Below are positions 6,823 to 14,137 of a stretch of DNA of 19,012 nucleotides, piece after piece. Position numbers and translations under genes: made by a program. This stretch comes from Phyllobacteriaceae bacterium UBA1059 (GTDB lineage: Bacteria > Pseudomonadota > Alphaproteobacteria > Rhizobiales > Rhizobiaceae). The DNA lies in NCBI GenBank assembly GCA_002316345.1, contig DCDI01000112.1, positions 1,922 through 20,933 on the forward strand, written 5' to 3'. How positions within the stretch are numbered: position 1 is the first letter of the stretch; each line of letters opens with the position of its first letter. The notes below the pieces were generated by a model that ran no database searches, was not told the origin of the DNA, and saw only the letters and a list, made by a program, of their open reading frames with translations.

Positions 6823-7233
6823 TCAGGCCAGGATCGGAGGGCCACGCGGTTGATGCGCGTGCCCGGCACTCACCCGCAGCACGGGCGCTTTGGCGAAGCC
6901 ATGGTCAAGTCTGGACGCGATCCTGACCGGAAGCGTCCAGCCATGTTGCGGCGGGGGTGCCGAGGCAACAGCTGCGGACAAACAGCCGACGCCGCAGCAA
7001 GCCGGCACGGAGCCATGATCGGCAGTTCGGTTGTGATGCCCGCCTTCGCTCAAGCAAAGCAGGTTGCCGAAGATGTCGCGCTGCGGCCCGGACGCCAGAG
7101 CACCGGCCGCAAAAGCGCCGAGCGTGAATTGCAGCAGCACTGCGCATGACAGAACCAACGCCAGAACAAGCGCCGTGCCGTTTCGCCGTTTGATGCTACC
7201 TTCGATCATCAGCCTGTTCTTAGCACGTGGCAT
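6823..7233 (-). CDS. DUF2946-like membrane-anchored protein, probably copper-related
   Basis: 136 residues from ATG 7233, or 128 from ATG 7209; neither has a strong ribosome site. One hydrophobic segment (about 21-44, TALVLALVLSCAVLLQFTLGAF) acts as signal or anchor. Beyond it, cysteines occur in LCLSEGGHH and PACCGVGC, and the C-terminus ends HAHQPRGPPILA. An RGPP end and a Cys-rich middle are typical of the small DUF2946 proteins often found beside PCuAC genes. It is transcribed just ahead of the PCuAC gene, 56 bases apart. A role in copper binding or transfer is an inference from context and composition. Family call is moderately sure. Confidence 0.7.
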   Translation of the reverse strand: MPRAKNRLMIEGSIKRRNGTALVLALVLSCAVLLQFTLGAFAAGALASGPQRDIFGNLLCLSEGGHHNRTADHGSVPACCGVGCLSAAVASAPPPQHGWTLPVRIASRLDHGFAKAPVLRVSAGHAHQPRGPPILA

Positions 7234-7281
7234 GATGCGCTGACAGCCGCACCTACCCTTGCGGCATTATGCGCCACGCGC

Positions 7282-8367
7282 TCAGCGCGCACCGGTTGTT
7301 TCAGCGGAAAAGCGGTAGATCGACCGGTGTCGATAGGTTTCACCGGGATCGAGCCGAGCGCTCGGGAAATCCAGCCGGTTAGGGGCGTCCGGCCATGCCT
7401 GAGGCTCCAGGCACAGCGCATCGCCTTGACGCGCGATCTGTCCGTACTTGCCGGCCCAACTGCCATCCAGCATGTTGCCGGTATAGAACTGCAGCCCGGG
7501 TTGATCCGACAGAAGCTCCAGCACTCGGCCGCTATGCGGATCTTCCAGCCGTGCGATCAAGCGCGGTTCTTCGCTCGCTTGGTCTGACAAACAGAAGCAG
7601 TGGTCGATGCCATGCGCGATCAGCACCTGCTCGTCCACGTGCCGCAAATCGCGGCCGATCGGCTTCGACTGGCGGAAATCGAACGGCGTGCCGTCAACAA
7701 AGCGGGGTTCGCCATCGGGAATAAGGCCCGCCTTGACCGCCAGGAAACGCTCGGCGGGGATATGAAGGTGATGATCGAGCACGCTGTGCGGATGCTCGAC
7801 GCCGCCGAGGTTGAAATAGCCGTGATGGGTCATGCCGACCACGGTCGGGCGGTCCGCGGTGGCCTCGAACGTCATCGACAGCTCGGTTGGCGCCGTGAGC
7901 CGGTAGGTGACGGATGCCTTGAGTGCACCAGGAAAGCCTTGATCGCCGTCCGGACTGACCAGGCTGAGGCGCACGAAGGGCTCCGGCTCCGCGACAAGAT
8001 CCTCGATCGTCCAAAGTTTGTGATCGAAGCCTTCCTGCCCGCCATGCAGCACATTCGCGCCCTCGTTGGCCAAGAGTTGCACCGCCTCTCCGTCAAGCTG
8101 GAAGCGGGCACCTGCGATGCGGTTGGAGAAGCGGCCGATGGTTGCGCCAAAGAACTGGCGATCGGCCATGTAGTCCTCGGGATCGTCATGGCCGAGCACG
8201 ACATCGGCGCGTTACCCCGCCGCATCCGGCACGAACAAGGCCTGGACCGCAGCGCCCAGCGTGATGATGCGCACTTCCAATCCGCCCGGCCAGGCCAGCG
8301 AGACGCACTCAACCGTTAGGCCAGTGCTCAACGTGCCGAAAACAGACCGTTCCACATTTCCCGACAT
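7282..8367 (-). pseudogene. galM: Aldose 1-epimerase (galactose mutarotase) with an in-frame stop
   Basis: A mutarotase interconverts the alpha and beta anomers of aldoses such as galactose and glucose. Reading one frame from ATG 8367 (GGAG six bases upstream) gives the typical beginning RSVFGTLSTGLTVE, then LEVRIITLGAAVQALFVPDAAG, a TAA at 8214-8212, and at once RADVVLGHDDPEDY, the next conserved block. The frame is unchanged, so one base change (for example from CAA, AAA or GAA) explains it. The downstream part alone (GTG 8199, 305 residues) holds all catalytic residues: HGG with H52, THHGYFNLGG with H125/H126, D199 and E265. It lacks the first beta strands and has no nearby ribosome site, so a functional restart is doubtful. 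A sequencing error is the main alternative to a true null allele. Confidence 0.85.
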
Positions 8368-8405
8368 CATCCACTCCAGCGATACCTGCGCGCGTAGAGT
8401 TGCCG

Positions 8406-8424
8406 TGCCTCCAGCCGGGAGGCA
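8406..8424 (-). promoter_or_regulatory. Short inverted repeat upstream of galM
   Basis: TGCCTCC (8406-8412) pairs perfectly with GGAGGCA (8418-8424) around a 5-base loop, 39 bases before the galM start. It could be an operator or a leader hairpin. The rest of the 233-base divergent gap (8368-8600) holds only the ribosome site of the peroxiredoxin gene. Confidence 0.25.
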
Positions 8425-8600
8425 AGAGGACGAAACCTCGCATGGCGCAGTTGGAATGATTTTCTTCAAGCACCCATAAAAACAGGGAAGTTCTACCTAG
8501 CGATGCCCAGTCACGCAGCATTCTGCCTCGCCCTTTCCGCTGCTCGCCCTATGATCAGTCGATAACCTGTCCGCCACGCCAAATTGCCTAGGAGAGCCCG

Positions 8601-9260
8601 ATGAGCCTTCGCATCAACGACACCGCCCCGGATTTCACCGCCGAAACAACGCAGGGCGTGATCCACTTCCATGATTGGATCGGCGATGGCTGGGGCATTC
8701 TGTTCTCGCATCCAAAGAACTTCACGCCGGTTTGCACCACCGAACTCGGCACGATGGCTGGCCTTCAGGACAAGTTCGCCGAGCGCAACGTCAAGATCAT
8801 CGGCATTTCCGTGGATCCTGTCGAAAGCCACGGCAAATGGAAGGAAGACATCAAGACCGCAACCGGCTTCTCAGTGGAATACCCGCTGATCGGCGACAAG
8901 AACCTCGAAGTCGCCAAGCTCTATGACATGCTGCCGTCGGATGCCGGCTCATCCTCGGAAGGCCGCACTCCCGCCGACAATGCGACTGTGCGCTCGGTTT
9001 ACGTCATCGGCCCGGACAAGAAGATCAAGCTGATCCTGACCTACCCGATGACCACCGGCCGCAACTTCGACGAGATCTTGCGCGCGCTGGATTCCATTCA
9101 GCTCACGGCCAAGCACAAGGTTGCGACGCCCGCCAACTGGAAGAATGGCGACGACGTGATCATCACCGCCGCCGTTTCTGACGATGAAGCCAACGAGAAG
9201 TTCGGCGGCTTCGAGCGCGTGCTGCCTTACCTCAGAAAAACCAAGCAGCCCGCCGCTTAA
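8601..9260 (+). CDS. Peroxiredoxin, 1-Cys (Prx6) type
   Basis: Cytoplasmic thiol peroxidase of 219 residues that reduces hydrogen peroxide and organic hydroperoxides. The active site is P38...T42-P-V-C45-T-T-E, with the peroxidatic cysteine at 45; there is no second cysteine, so reduction must come from an outside thiol. The C-terminal domain (about 165-219, KHKVATPANWKNGDDVII then FGGFERVLPYLR) is that of the Prx6 subfamily, and the length fits. ATG 8601 is preceded by GGAGA. It is a single-gene unit ending in a strong terminator, and it is divergent from the broken galM. I see no obvious OxyR site, but these are hard to recognise by eye. Confidence 0.95.
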   Translation: MSLRINDTAPDFTAETTQGVIHFHDWIGDGWGILFSHPKNFTPVCTTELGTMAGLQDKFAERNVKIIGISVDPVESHGKWKEDIKTATGFSVEYPLIGDKNLEVAKLYDMLPSDAGSSSEGRTPADNATVRSVYVIGPDKKIKLILTYPMTTGRNFDEILRALDSIQLTAKHKVATPANWKNGDDVIITAAVSDDEANEKFGGFERVLPYLRKTKQPAA

Positions 9261-9284
9261 ACACGAACACGCCTCCCAAGGCCG

Positions 9285-9315
9285 AAAGCCGGATGCTCAC
9301 GCGTCCGGCTTTTTT
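9285..9315 (+). terminator. Rho-independent terminator of the peroxiredoxin gene
   Basis: AAAGCCGGA (9285-9293) pairs with TCCGGCTTT (9304-9312) across a 10-base loop and runs into six T residues (9310-9315). It lies 24 bases after the peroxiredoxin stop and before the converging coaBC stop. Confidence 0.9.
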
Positions 9316-9337
9316 CATGCGGGAAGGCGGTACCGCC

Positions 9338-10579
9338 CTAAACGGTGATCGTTTCCAGCCTGCGCGCGATCAACTCGGCCAGACGCTCGGCGACTTGCGC
9401 TTTGTCCATTTCCGGCCATTCCTCGACGCCCGAGCGGCTGACGATCTTCACGCGGTTGCGCGCCCCGCCCATGACACCGCCGGCATTGATCCCGCTCGCA
9501 ACCGACACGTCATTGGCGACGATGAAGTCGGCACCTTTGCGATCGAGCTTGGCGGTGGCGTTCTGGCTGACATCCTGCGTTTCGGCCGCAAAGCCGACAA
9601 CCAGGAAAGGGCGTCGCGCATGCTTGCCGATGCCGGCGAGAATGTCCGGGTTTTCCACCATGGCCAGCGTCGGCGGCCCGCCGGCACCCTTCTTGATCTT
9701 CTGATCGGATTCCGCGTCCGTGCGCCAGTCGGCAACCGCCGCCACCATCACAGCCGCATCGGCCGGCAGCAGCGCTTCCACCGCGCTTTGCATCTGGCGC
9801 GCCGTTTCGATGTGGGTGGTGTGGACACCAATAGGATCGGGGATTGTCACCGGTCCGGACACGAGTTGCACATCGGCGCCAAGCCGCGCCAAGGCGCCTG
9901 CAATTGCGTGACCCTGCTTGCCCGAAGAGCGATTGGCGATATAGCGCACCGGATCGATCGGCTCATGCGTCGGACCGGATGTCACGATGATGCGGCGGCC
10001 GGTGAGCGGCTTTTGCCCTCCATCCAGCAGGCTTTCGACGGCGGCGGCAATCTCCAGCGGCTCGGCCATGCGTCCCTCGCCCGCCTCGTTCTTTTCCGCC
10101 ATCTCGCCCTTGTTGGGGCCGATGAAGTGTACGCCGTCACCCGCCAGCGTTTCGCGGTTACGGCGGGTAGCGGGGTGGCTCCACATCGCCGGGTTCATCG
10201 CCGGCGCCATTAGAACGGGCTTGGTTGTGGCCAGAAGCACGGCTGATGCGAGATCATTGGCATGGCCATGGGCGAGCTTGGCCATCAGATCGGCTGTCGC
10301 CGGCACGACGGCGATCAGATCGCAATCGCGCGCCAGCCGGATATGGCCGACATCCTGTTCGTCCTGGCGGTCGAACAGGTCGGTGAACACATGATCGGCC
10401 GTCAGCGCACCGACAGCCAGTGGCGCTACGAAGTGCTGTGCGGCGGATGTCATCACCGCCCGCACACTCGCGCCGCGCTCGCGCAAACGGCGGATGAGGT
10501 CGAGCGCCTTATAGGCAGCGATACCGCCGCCTATGATCAGCAGGATGCGCTTGTTTTGGAGCCGCTGCCCGGTCGCCAT
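9338..10579 (-). CDS. coaBC: Bifunctional phosphopantothenoylcysteine decarboxylase / phosphopantothenate-cysteine ligase
   Basis: Carries out two consecutive steps of coenzyme A synthesis: CoaB joins cysteine to 4'-phosphopantothenate and CoaC decarboxylates the product using FMN. 413 residues, normal length. CoaC (about 8-185) shows the flavin fold start RILLIIGGGIAAYKALDLIR, the catalytic H79 in GHIRLAR, PAMNPAMW at 126-133 and GEGRMAEP at 167-174. CoaB (about 190-413) begins GRRIIVTSGPTHEPIDPVRY with NRSSGKQG at about 216-223, and later FAAETQD. The substrate-flap cysteine that precedes GRMAEP in E. coli is absent (GEMAEKNEAGEGRMAEP), which I recall as common in alphaproteobacteria. ATG 10579 has GGGTGA upstream. 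An 8-bp inverted repeat (10601-10608 with 10623-10630) lies just before the start. Confidence 0.96.
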   Translation of the reverse strand: MATGQRLQNKRILLIIGGGIAAYKALDLIRRLRERGASVRAVMTSAAQHFVAPLAVGALTADHVFTDLFDRQDEQDVGHIRLARDCDLIAVVPATADLMAKLAHGHANDLASAVLLATTKPVLMAPAMNPAMWSHPATRRNRETLAGDGVHFIGPNKGEMAEKNEAGEGRMAEPLEIAAAVESLLDGGQKPLTGRRIIVTSGPTHEPIDPVRYIANRSSGKQGHAIAGALARLGADVQLVSGPVTIPDPIGVHTTHIETARQMQSAVEALLPADAAVMVAAVADWRTDAESDQKIKKGAGGPPTLAMVENPDILAGIGKHARRPFLVVGFAAETQDVSQNATAKLDRKGADFIVANDVSVASGINAGGVMGGARNRVKIVSRSGVEEWPEMDKAQVAERLAELIARRLETITV

Positions 10580-10600
10580 CCGTGTTCACCCTCGAAGCTT

Positions 10601-10630
10601 CCGATCCCCAGCAATTGGCCAAGGGATCGG
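10601..10630. promoter_or_regulatory. Inverted repeat between the membrane-protein gene and coaBC
   Basis: CCGATCCC (10601-10608) pairs perfectly with GGGATCGG (10623-10630) over a 14-base loop, about 20 bases before the coaBC start. No U-tract follows, so it may be an operator or a leader hairpin rather than a terminator. Confidence 0.3.
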
Positions 10631-10688
10631 GACTGATCATGCTTCGATTGGCTTAGCGTCGATTGCCCTCGGCTGGCAACTCCGTGCC

Positions 10689-11342
10689 TTAAAGCTGGCG
10701 CAGCGATCCGCGAGCGGGGAAAGCGGCAAAGGCGGCGATAGCAAAGAACACGGGAATGCCCAGTTCCAGAACCTCCTCGGCCACAACCGACAGATAGGTC
10801 GGCTGCACATACACGCCGATCACCTGCAGGTTGGACGAAAAGCCATCCAGCACCTTGGAGAATACGGCGCAAAAAGCGCCCAACGCGACTGCGATCGCCA
10901 CCGGGCTTGCGCGGCGCAGACCTTCGAGGAAGAGCCGCAAATGCTTCTTCACCAGCACGACGGCGGTGATGCCGAGCAGAACGAACACGACGATACCGAA
11001 CAGCTTCTCGATGATCGGCACATCCGGCGACACGTACAGCGTGGTCTTGGTGATGCTGTAGGTGGTGAAATGGGCGTGGAAATCCATTTCGCGCAGGCAC
11101 ATTGCGAGCGGCACGACCACCAGCGGCCAGTTGTCGGAGAGTTCAGCCCACGTCATCTCGCGCATCAAAAGCACGATCACGACGACATAACCGGCCGCCG
11201 AGAAGATCTGCACCGGCCCGCCTTCGCTGATGTAAAATTCGCGCATTTCCTGCGAGCGGAACAGGAAGGGGATCACCAGCAGCAAAGCAAGCGTGATGAT
11301 CGCGATCAGGATATGGGTGGTAAACGTCTTTGTTGAACGCAT
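10689..11342 (-). CDS. Unrecognised polytopic inner-membrane protein
   Basis: 217 residues with about five or six hydrophobic segments: roughly 10-28, 42-60, 71-83 (short), 112-131, 145-163 and 185-207. I do not recognise the family. A polar loop between the third and fourth segments reads CLREMDFHAHFTTYSITKTT; its Arg, Glu, Asp and two His could form a membrane-edge site. Lysines and arginines (VKKHLRLFLEGLRR) follow the fourth segment, placing that loop on the cytoplasmic side by the positive-inside rule. ATG 11342 has only a weak purine-rich site (GAAAGAAA). The gene lies between tRNA-Ser and coaBC, all on the minus strand, with 109 bases before coaBC; no functional link to either is evident. 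Confidence 0.8.
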   Translation of the reverse strand: MRSTKTFTTHILIAIITLALLLVIPFLFRSQEMREFYISEGGPVQIFSAAGYVVVIVLLMREMTWAELSDNWPLVVVPLAMCLREMDFHAHFTTYSITKTTLYVSPDVPIIEKLFGIVVFVLLGITAVVLVKKHLRLFLEGLRRASPVAIAVALGAFCAVFSKVLDGFSSNLQVIGVYVQPTYLSVVAEEVLELGIPVFFAIAAFAAFPARGSLRQL

Positions 11343-11432
11343 GATTTTCTTTCAAGACGAGCAAAGGAGCCTCGCCTCGACGGGCAGGCCAGACCGGTTA
11401 TGTGTTCTTAGAAATTTGAAAAGGACTGCTTC

Positions 11433-11463
11433 AAAAAAGCCGTGCGTGCCAAATAGCACGTGC
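11433..11463 (-). terminator. Probable terminator of the tRNA-Ser transcript
   Basis: On the minus strand a CGTGC/GCACG stem (11445-11449 with 11456-11460, extendable by three mostly wobble pairs) is followed by six T residues (11438-11433). It begins about ten bases after the tRNA CCA end. A smaller stem (GCCAG with CTGGC) sits between tRNA and terminator and uses the last tRNA bases. Confidence 0.6.
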
Positions 11464-11472
11464 CAGAAATGC

Positions 11473-11562
11473 TGGCGGAGAGAGGGGGATTCGAACCCCC
11501 GATACGGTTTCCCGTATACACACTTTCCAGGCGTGCGCCTTCAACCACTCGGCCACCTCTCC
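11473..11562 (-). tRNA. tRNA-Ser(GGA), CCA encoded
   Basis: Read on the minus strand, the 90 bases fold as a class II tRNA. The acceptor GGAGAGG pairs with TCTCTCC, followed by discriminator G and an encoded CCA (11475-11473). The D-loop region reads GGCCGAGTGGTTGAAGG. The anticodon loop CTGGAAA gives anticodon GGA (11528-11526), which reads UCC and UCU. The long variable arm contains TACGGGAAACCGTA, and the T arm is GGGGG-TTCGAAT-CCCCC. The long arm and the anticodon identify serine. Confidence 0.98.
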
Positions 11563-11773
11563 ACGGTCTTCGAACTGTCGGCGCGAGGCGCAACATCCGA
11601 GGACGCGCGCTTCCTAGTCGATTAACCGGCGAATGCCAAGGGTGTTCGATGCGTTCTGTTCAGCCTTCTTGGCCAAGCCCTTCCAATGGCAACATGAAGC
11701 AGGCCGACATTGCGCGACGCTGCCGCCATGCTTATCTCTAGGCAACACCAGCAACCCACGATCGGAGCTTTGT

Positions 11774-12106
11774 TTGCGCCCCATCCGCTTCGTTTTTCGC
11801 CTGCTTTCGGCCTTGGCGCTCGCGCTGGCCGTGATCTTGGCGGTAGGCGATGCAGCGCGCACGATCGCGGCCTCGTCGTTGCAAGTCACACCGCTTATGA
11901 CAAGCTGGCTGCGAACCGCACCAGCGGGCGCGGAAGCGGCGGAAAGCTGGGTTAAGACGCATCTTGGCGCGCCCGCCTGGGACTGGGCGTTCGTCCCGGT
12001 GCTTGGCCTTCCCGGCTTTCTCGTCTTCGGCGTGATCGCGCTTTTGTTTTACGCGCTCGGTCGCAAACCAAAGCCTCGGCCGGGACGGATCGCAGGAACG
12101 GCCTGA
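11774..12106 (+). CDS. Small conserved-type membrane protein of unknown function
   Basis: 110 residues from TTG 11774, which has GGAG six bases upstream; the longer open frame to 11633 has no start signal and a composition unlike a protein. Two hydrophobic helices lie at about 8-25 (FRLLSALALALAVILAVG) and 78-97 (VLGLPGFLVFGVIALLFYAL). The segment between them includes TPLMTSW and ends in a Trp-rich stretch (PAWDWAFVPV), probably periplasmic; the C-terminus KPKPRPGR is positively charged and probably cytoplasmic. I recall similar small proteins annotated as hypothetical in rhizobia but cannot assign a function. TTGCGC (11710-11715), 17 bases, then TATCTC (11733-11738) could be its promoter, a weak match. 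The gap 11563-11709 shows nothing else I can support. Confidence 0.75.
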   Translation: MRPIRFVFRLLSALALALAVILAVGDAARTIAASSLQVTPLMTSWLRTAPAGAEAAESWVKTHLGAPAWDWAFVPVLGLPGFLVFGVIALLFYALGRKPKPRPGRIAGTA

Positions 12107-12196
12107 CGCGTTGTGCGCCTAAGGCTCAGTTTGAAACAGACTTATCACCCATGACCCGGCCGCTCGCGGCTGCATCACCCGAGGAAAGGCATATCC

Positions 12197-12862
12197 ATGT
12201 TTTCCATCAGCGATCTCCTGAACAAGAAGACCACGATGCCGACGGCGGCCAATGCGCTGCCCGGCCGTGAACAGCCCATTCCCACCGCGCATAACCATTA
12301 CGTGTCGCATATCCCGCTCAAGGGCGAACTGCCGGAAGGGCTGGAAACCGTTTATTTCGGCATGGGCTGCTTCTGGGGCGCCGAGCGCCTGTTCTGGCAA
12401 ACGCCCGGCGTTTACCTGACCTCGGTCGGCTATGCCGGCGGCATTACGCCCAACCCGACCTATCGCGAAACCTGCACCGGCTTTACCGGACAGGCCGAGG
12501 TGGTGCGGGTGGTGTATGATCCCACCAAGATCACCTTCCCCGAACTTCTCAAGATCTTCTGGGAAAATCACGATCCGACGCAAGGCATGCGCCAGGGCAA
12601 CGATGTCGGCACAACCTATCGCTCGGTGATCTATGCCACCACCGATGCGCAGCTTCAGGCCGCGATCGCTTCGCGCACTGCCTATCAGCAGGGCTTGGCG
12701 GCTTCGCGCTTCGGCGAGATCACCACGGAAATCGAGCCGGCGCCGGTGTTCTATTTTGCCGAAGAAGAGCACCAGCAATATCTCGCCAAGAACCCCGGCG
12801 GTTATTGCGCTTTGCGTGGCACCGGCGTCGAATGCGTCGGCATGGCGCAAGCTGCCGAGTAG
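12197..12862 (+). CDS. msrA: Peptide methionine-S-sulfoxide reductase MsrA
   Basis: Repairs oxidised methionine by reducing the S-sulfoxide, in free or protein-bound form. 221 residues, close to the E. coli enzyme. The catalytic cysteine is C58 in G-C-F-W-G-A-E-R; the conserved VGYAGG (77-82), TGFTGQAEVV (94-103) and ENHDPTQGMRQGNDVGTTYRS (123-143) blocks follow. The resolving cysteines are C204 in NPGGYC and C213 near the C-terminus, so this is the three-cysteine type recycled by thioredoxin. ATG 12197 is preceded by GAGGAAAGG. No msrB is adjacent. The gene stands between the small membrane protein and the BMP gene with no sign of a shared operon. Confidence 0.97.
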   Translation: MFSISDLLNKKTTMPTAANALPGREQPIPTAHNHYVSHIPLKGELPEGLETVYFGMGCFWGAERLFWQTPGVYLTSVGYAGGITPNPTYRETCTGFTGQAEVVRVVYDPTKITFPELLKIFWENHDPTQGMRQGNDVGTTYRSVIYATTDAQLQAAIASRTAYQQGLAASRFGEITTEIEPAPVFYFAEEEHQQYLAKNPGGYCALRGTGVECVGMAQAAE

Positions 12863-12897
12863 AACGTTCTGCTCACCATCCCGGTAGAGCGGCAAAA

Positions 12898-13004
12898 TTG
12901 CACGTGAAATTCGCCCTTTCGCGTGCAACATTGGGCCCCAAGCGGGGCATGACCCTGTTATCTGCCGCGAGCCCTCAGCGCTGTCTGGCGCAGGCTCGTG
13001 GCAG
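12898..13004 (+). promoter_or_regulatory. Three-hairpin leader upstream of the BMP gene
   Basis: Three consecutive stem-loops fill most of the gap between msrA and the BMP gene. H1: 12898-12909 pairs with 12917-12928 (12 bp, one G.T). H2: 12935-12939 with 12944-12948 (5 GC-rich pairs, tetraloop AAGC). H3: 12962-12973 with 12993-13004 (12 bp, one G.T), capped by an inner GCGC/GCGC stem (12978-12981 with 12988-12991). None has a U-tract. The leader could be a cis-regulatory RNA for the transporter; H1 could instead be the 3' end of msrA or a protein operator. It matches no purine riboswitch core that I can recall. Confidence 0.45.
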
Positions 13005-13038
13005 TCATCCAAGCAAAACCGACAGGGGTGCGGACACG

Positions 13039-14031
13039 ATGAAATCTTTCCTTCTAGGCCTGCTGACCGCGACCGCGCTGAGCGTTCCTGCGCTTGCGCA
13101 GGAAGAGATTGCGCCGGCGCTGATGTTTGATCTCGGCGGCAAGTTCGACAAGTCCTTCAACGAAGCGTCCTATCATGGCGCCGAGAAGTTCAAGGGCGAG
13201 ACTGGCATCAACTATGTCGAGTTCGAGATCTCCAACGAAGCACAGCGCGAGCAGGCTGTGCGCCGCTTCGCCGAAGATGGCCGCAACCCGATCGTGGCGA
13301 TCGGCTTTGCCTGGACCTCGACCCTCGAGGCTATCGCGCCCGAGTTCCCGGAGGTCAATTTCGCCATCATCGATTCCGTGGTCGATGCGCCGAACGTGCA
13401 GTCGATCGTCTACAAGGAACAGGAAGGCTCCTATCTCGTGGGCATCATGGCCGCGCAGGCCTCCCAGTCCAAGAAGGTCGGCTTCGTCGGCGGTATGGAC
13501 ATCCCGCTGATCCGCAAATTCGATTGCGGCTTCGTGGGCGGAGCCAAGGCTGCAGGCGCAACCGAAGTGATCCAGAACTATACCGGCGACACGCCGGCTG
13601 CCTGGAACGATCCGACCAAGGGCGGCGAAATCGCCAAGTCGCAGATCGGCCAGGGCGCTGACGTGATCTATCATGCGGCCGGCGGCACCGGCATCGGCGT
13701 GCTGCAGGCGGTGGCGGATGCCGGCAAGCTCGGCATCGGCGTCGATTCCAACCAGAACATGCTGCAGCCCGGCAAGATCCTGACCTCCATGGTCAAGCGC
13801 GTCGACGTTGCCGTTTACAACGCCTTCAACGACGCCAAGAACGGCACCTTCAAGCCGGGCATCAACAATCTCGGCATCAAGGAAGGTGGCGTGGATTACG
13901 CCATGGACGAGAACAACGAGAAGCTCGTCACCGAAGAGATGAAGGCTGCGGTCGAGAAGGCCAAGGCCGACATCGTATCCGGCGCAATTCAGGTTCACGA
14001 CTACATGTCGGACAACGCCTGCCCTTACTGA
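13039..14031 (+). CDS. BMP family ABC transporter substrate-binding protein
   Basis: Periplasmic binding protein of 330 residues in the BmpA/Med family, whose characterised members bind purine nucleosides and deliver them to an ABC permease. The signal peptide is clear (MKSFLLGLLTATALSVPALA, then QEE). The mature protein starts with the family signature FDLGGKFDKSFNEASYHGAEKF and later has GFVGGMDIPLIRKFDCGFVGGAKAAG (about 153-178), with GIGVDSNQNM near 234-243. ATG 13039 has AGGGGTG about nine bases upstream. An upstream open extension is not supported. The gene has its own strong terminator, while the ATPase and permease genes lie 2.6 kb downstream, so binding protein and membrane parts are expressed separately. 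The exact substrate cannot be read from sequence. Confidence 0.95.
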   Translation: MKSFLLGLLTATALSVPALAQEEIAPALMFDLGGKFDKSFNEASYHGAEKFKGETGINYVEFEISNEAQREQAVRRFAEDGRNPIVAIGFAWTSTLEAIAPEFPEVNFAIIDSVVDAPNVQSIVYKEQEGSYLVGIMAAQASQSKKVGFVGGMDIPLIRKFDCGFVGGAKAAGATEVIQNYTGDTPAAWNDPTKGGEIAKSQIGQGADVIYHAAGGTGIGVLQAVADAGKLGIGVDSNQNMLQPGKILTSMVKRVDVAVYNAFNDAKNGTFKPGINNLGIKEGGVDYAMDENNEKLVTEEMKAAVEKAKADIVSGAIQVHDYMSDNACPY

Positions 14032-14052
14032 TCGTACGATCAAAGCCAAAAC

Positions 14053-14090
14053 AAAAACGCCGCCGGATCACCCGATCCGGCGGCGTTTTT
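14053..14090 (+). terminator. Strong terminator after the BMP gene
   Basis: A perfect 17-bp stem (14053-14069 with 14074-14090; 13 bp without the A/T ends) with a 4-base loop, flanked by five A on the left and five T on the right, starting 22 bases after the stop. The symmetric A and T runs allow it to work for both strands, though the nearest minus-strand gene (stop 14138) ends 48 bases away. Confidence 0.95.
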
Positions 14091-14137
14091 CATGGTGGAT
14101 GTGTGCCGTCGGATCGGAGTGACCCGACAAGCCTTGT

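Noticed and set aside
8212..8214. Recoding (selenocysteine or pyrrolysine) in galM
   Set aside because: The codon is TAA, used by neither system, and mutarotase needs no such residue. A nonsense change or sequencing error is simpler.
11633..11773. Upstream extension of the small membrane protein
   Set aside because: It has no ribosome site and an out-of-character composition; TTG 11774 has a good GGAG and starts right at the first hydrophobic helix.
12898..12928. NtrC-type site (GCAC...GTGC) upstream of the BMP gene
   Set aside because: The half-sites are 18 bases apart, too far for the usual NtrC spacing, and there is no sigma-54 promoter pattern nearby.
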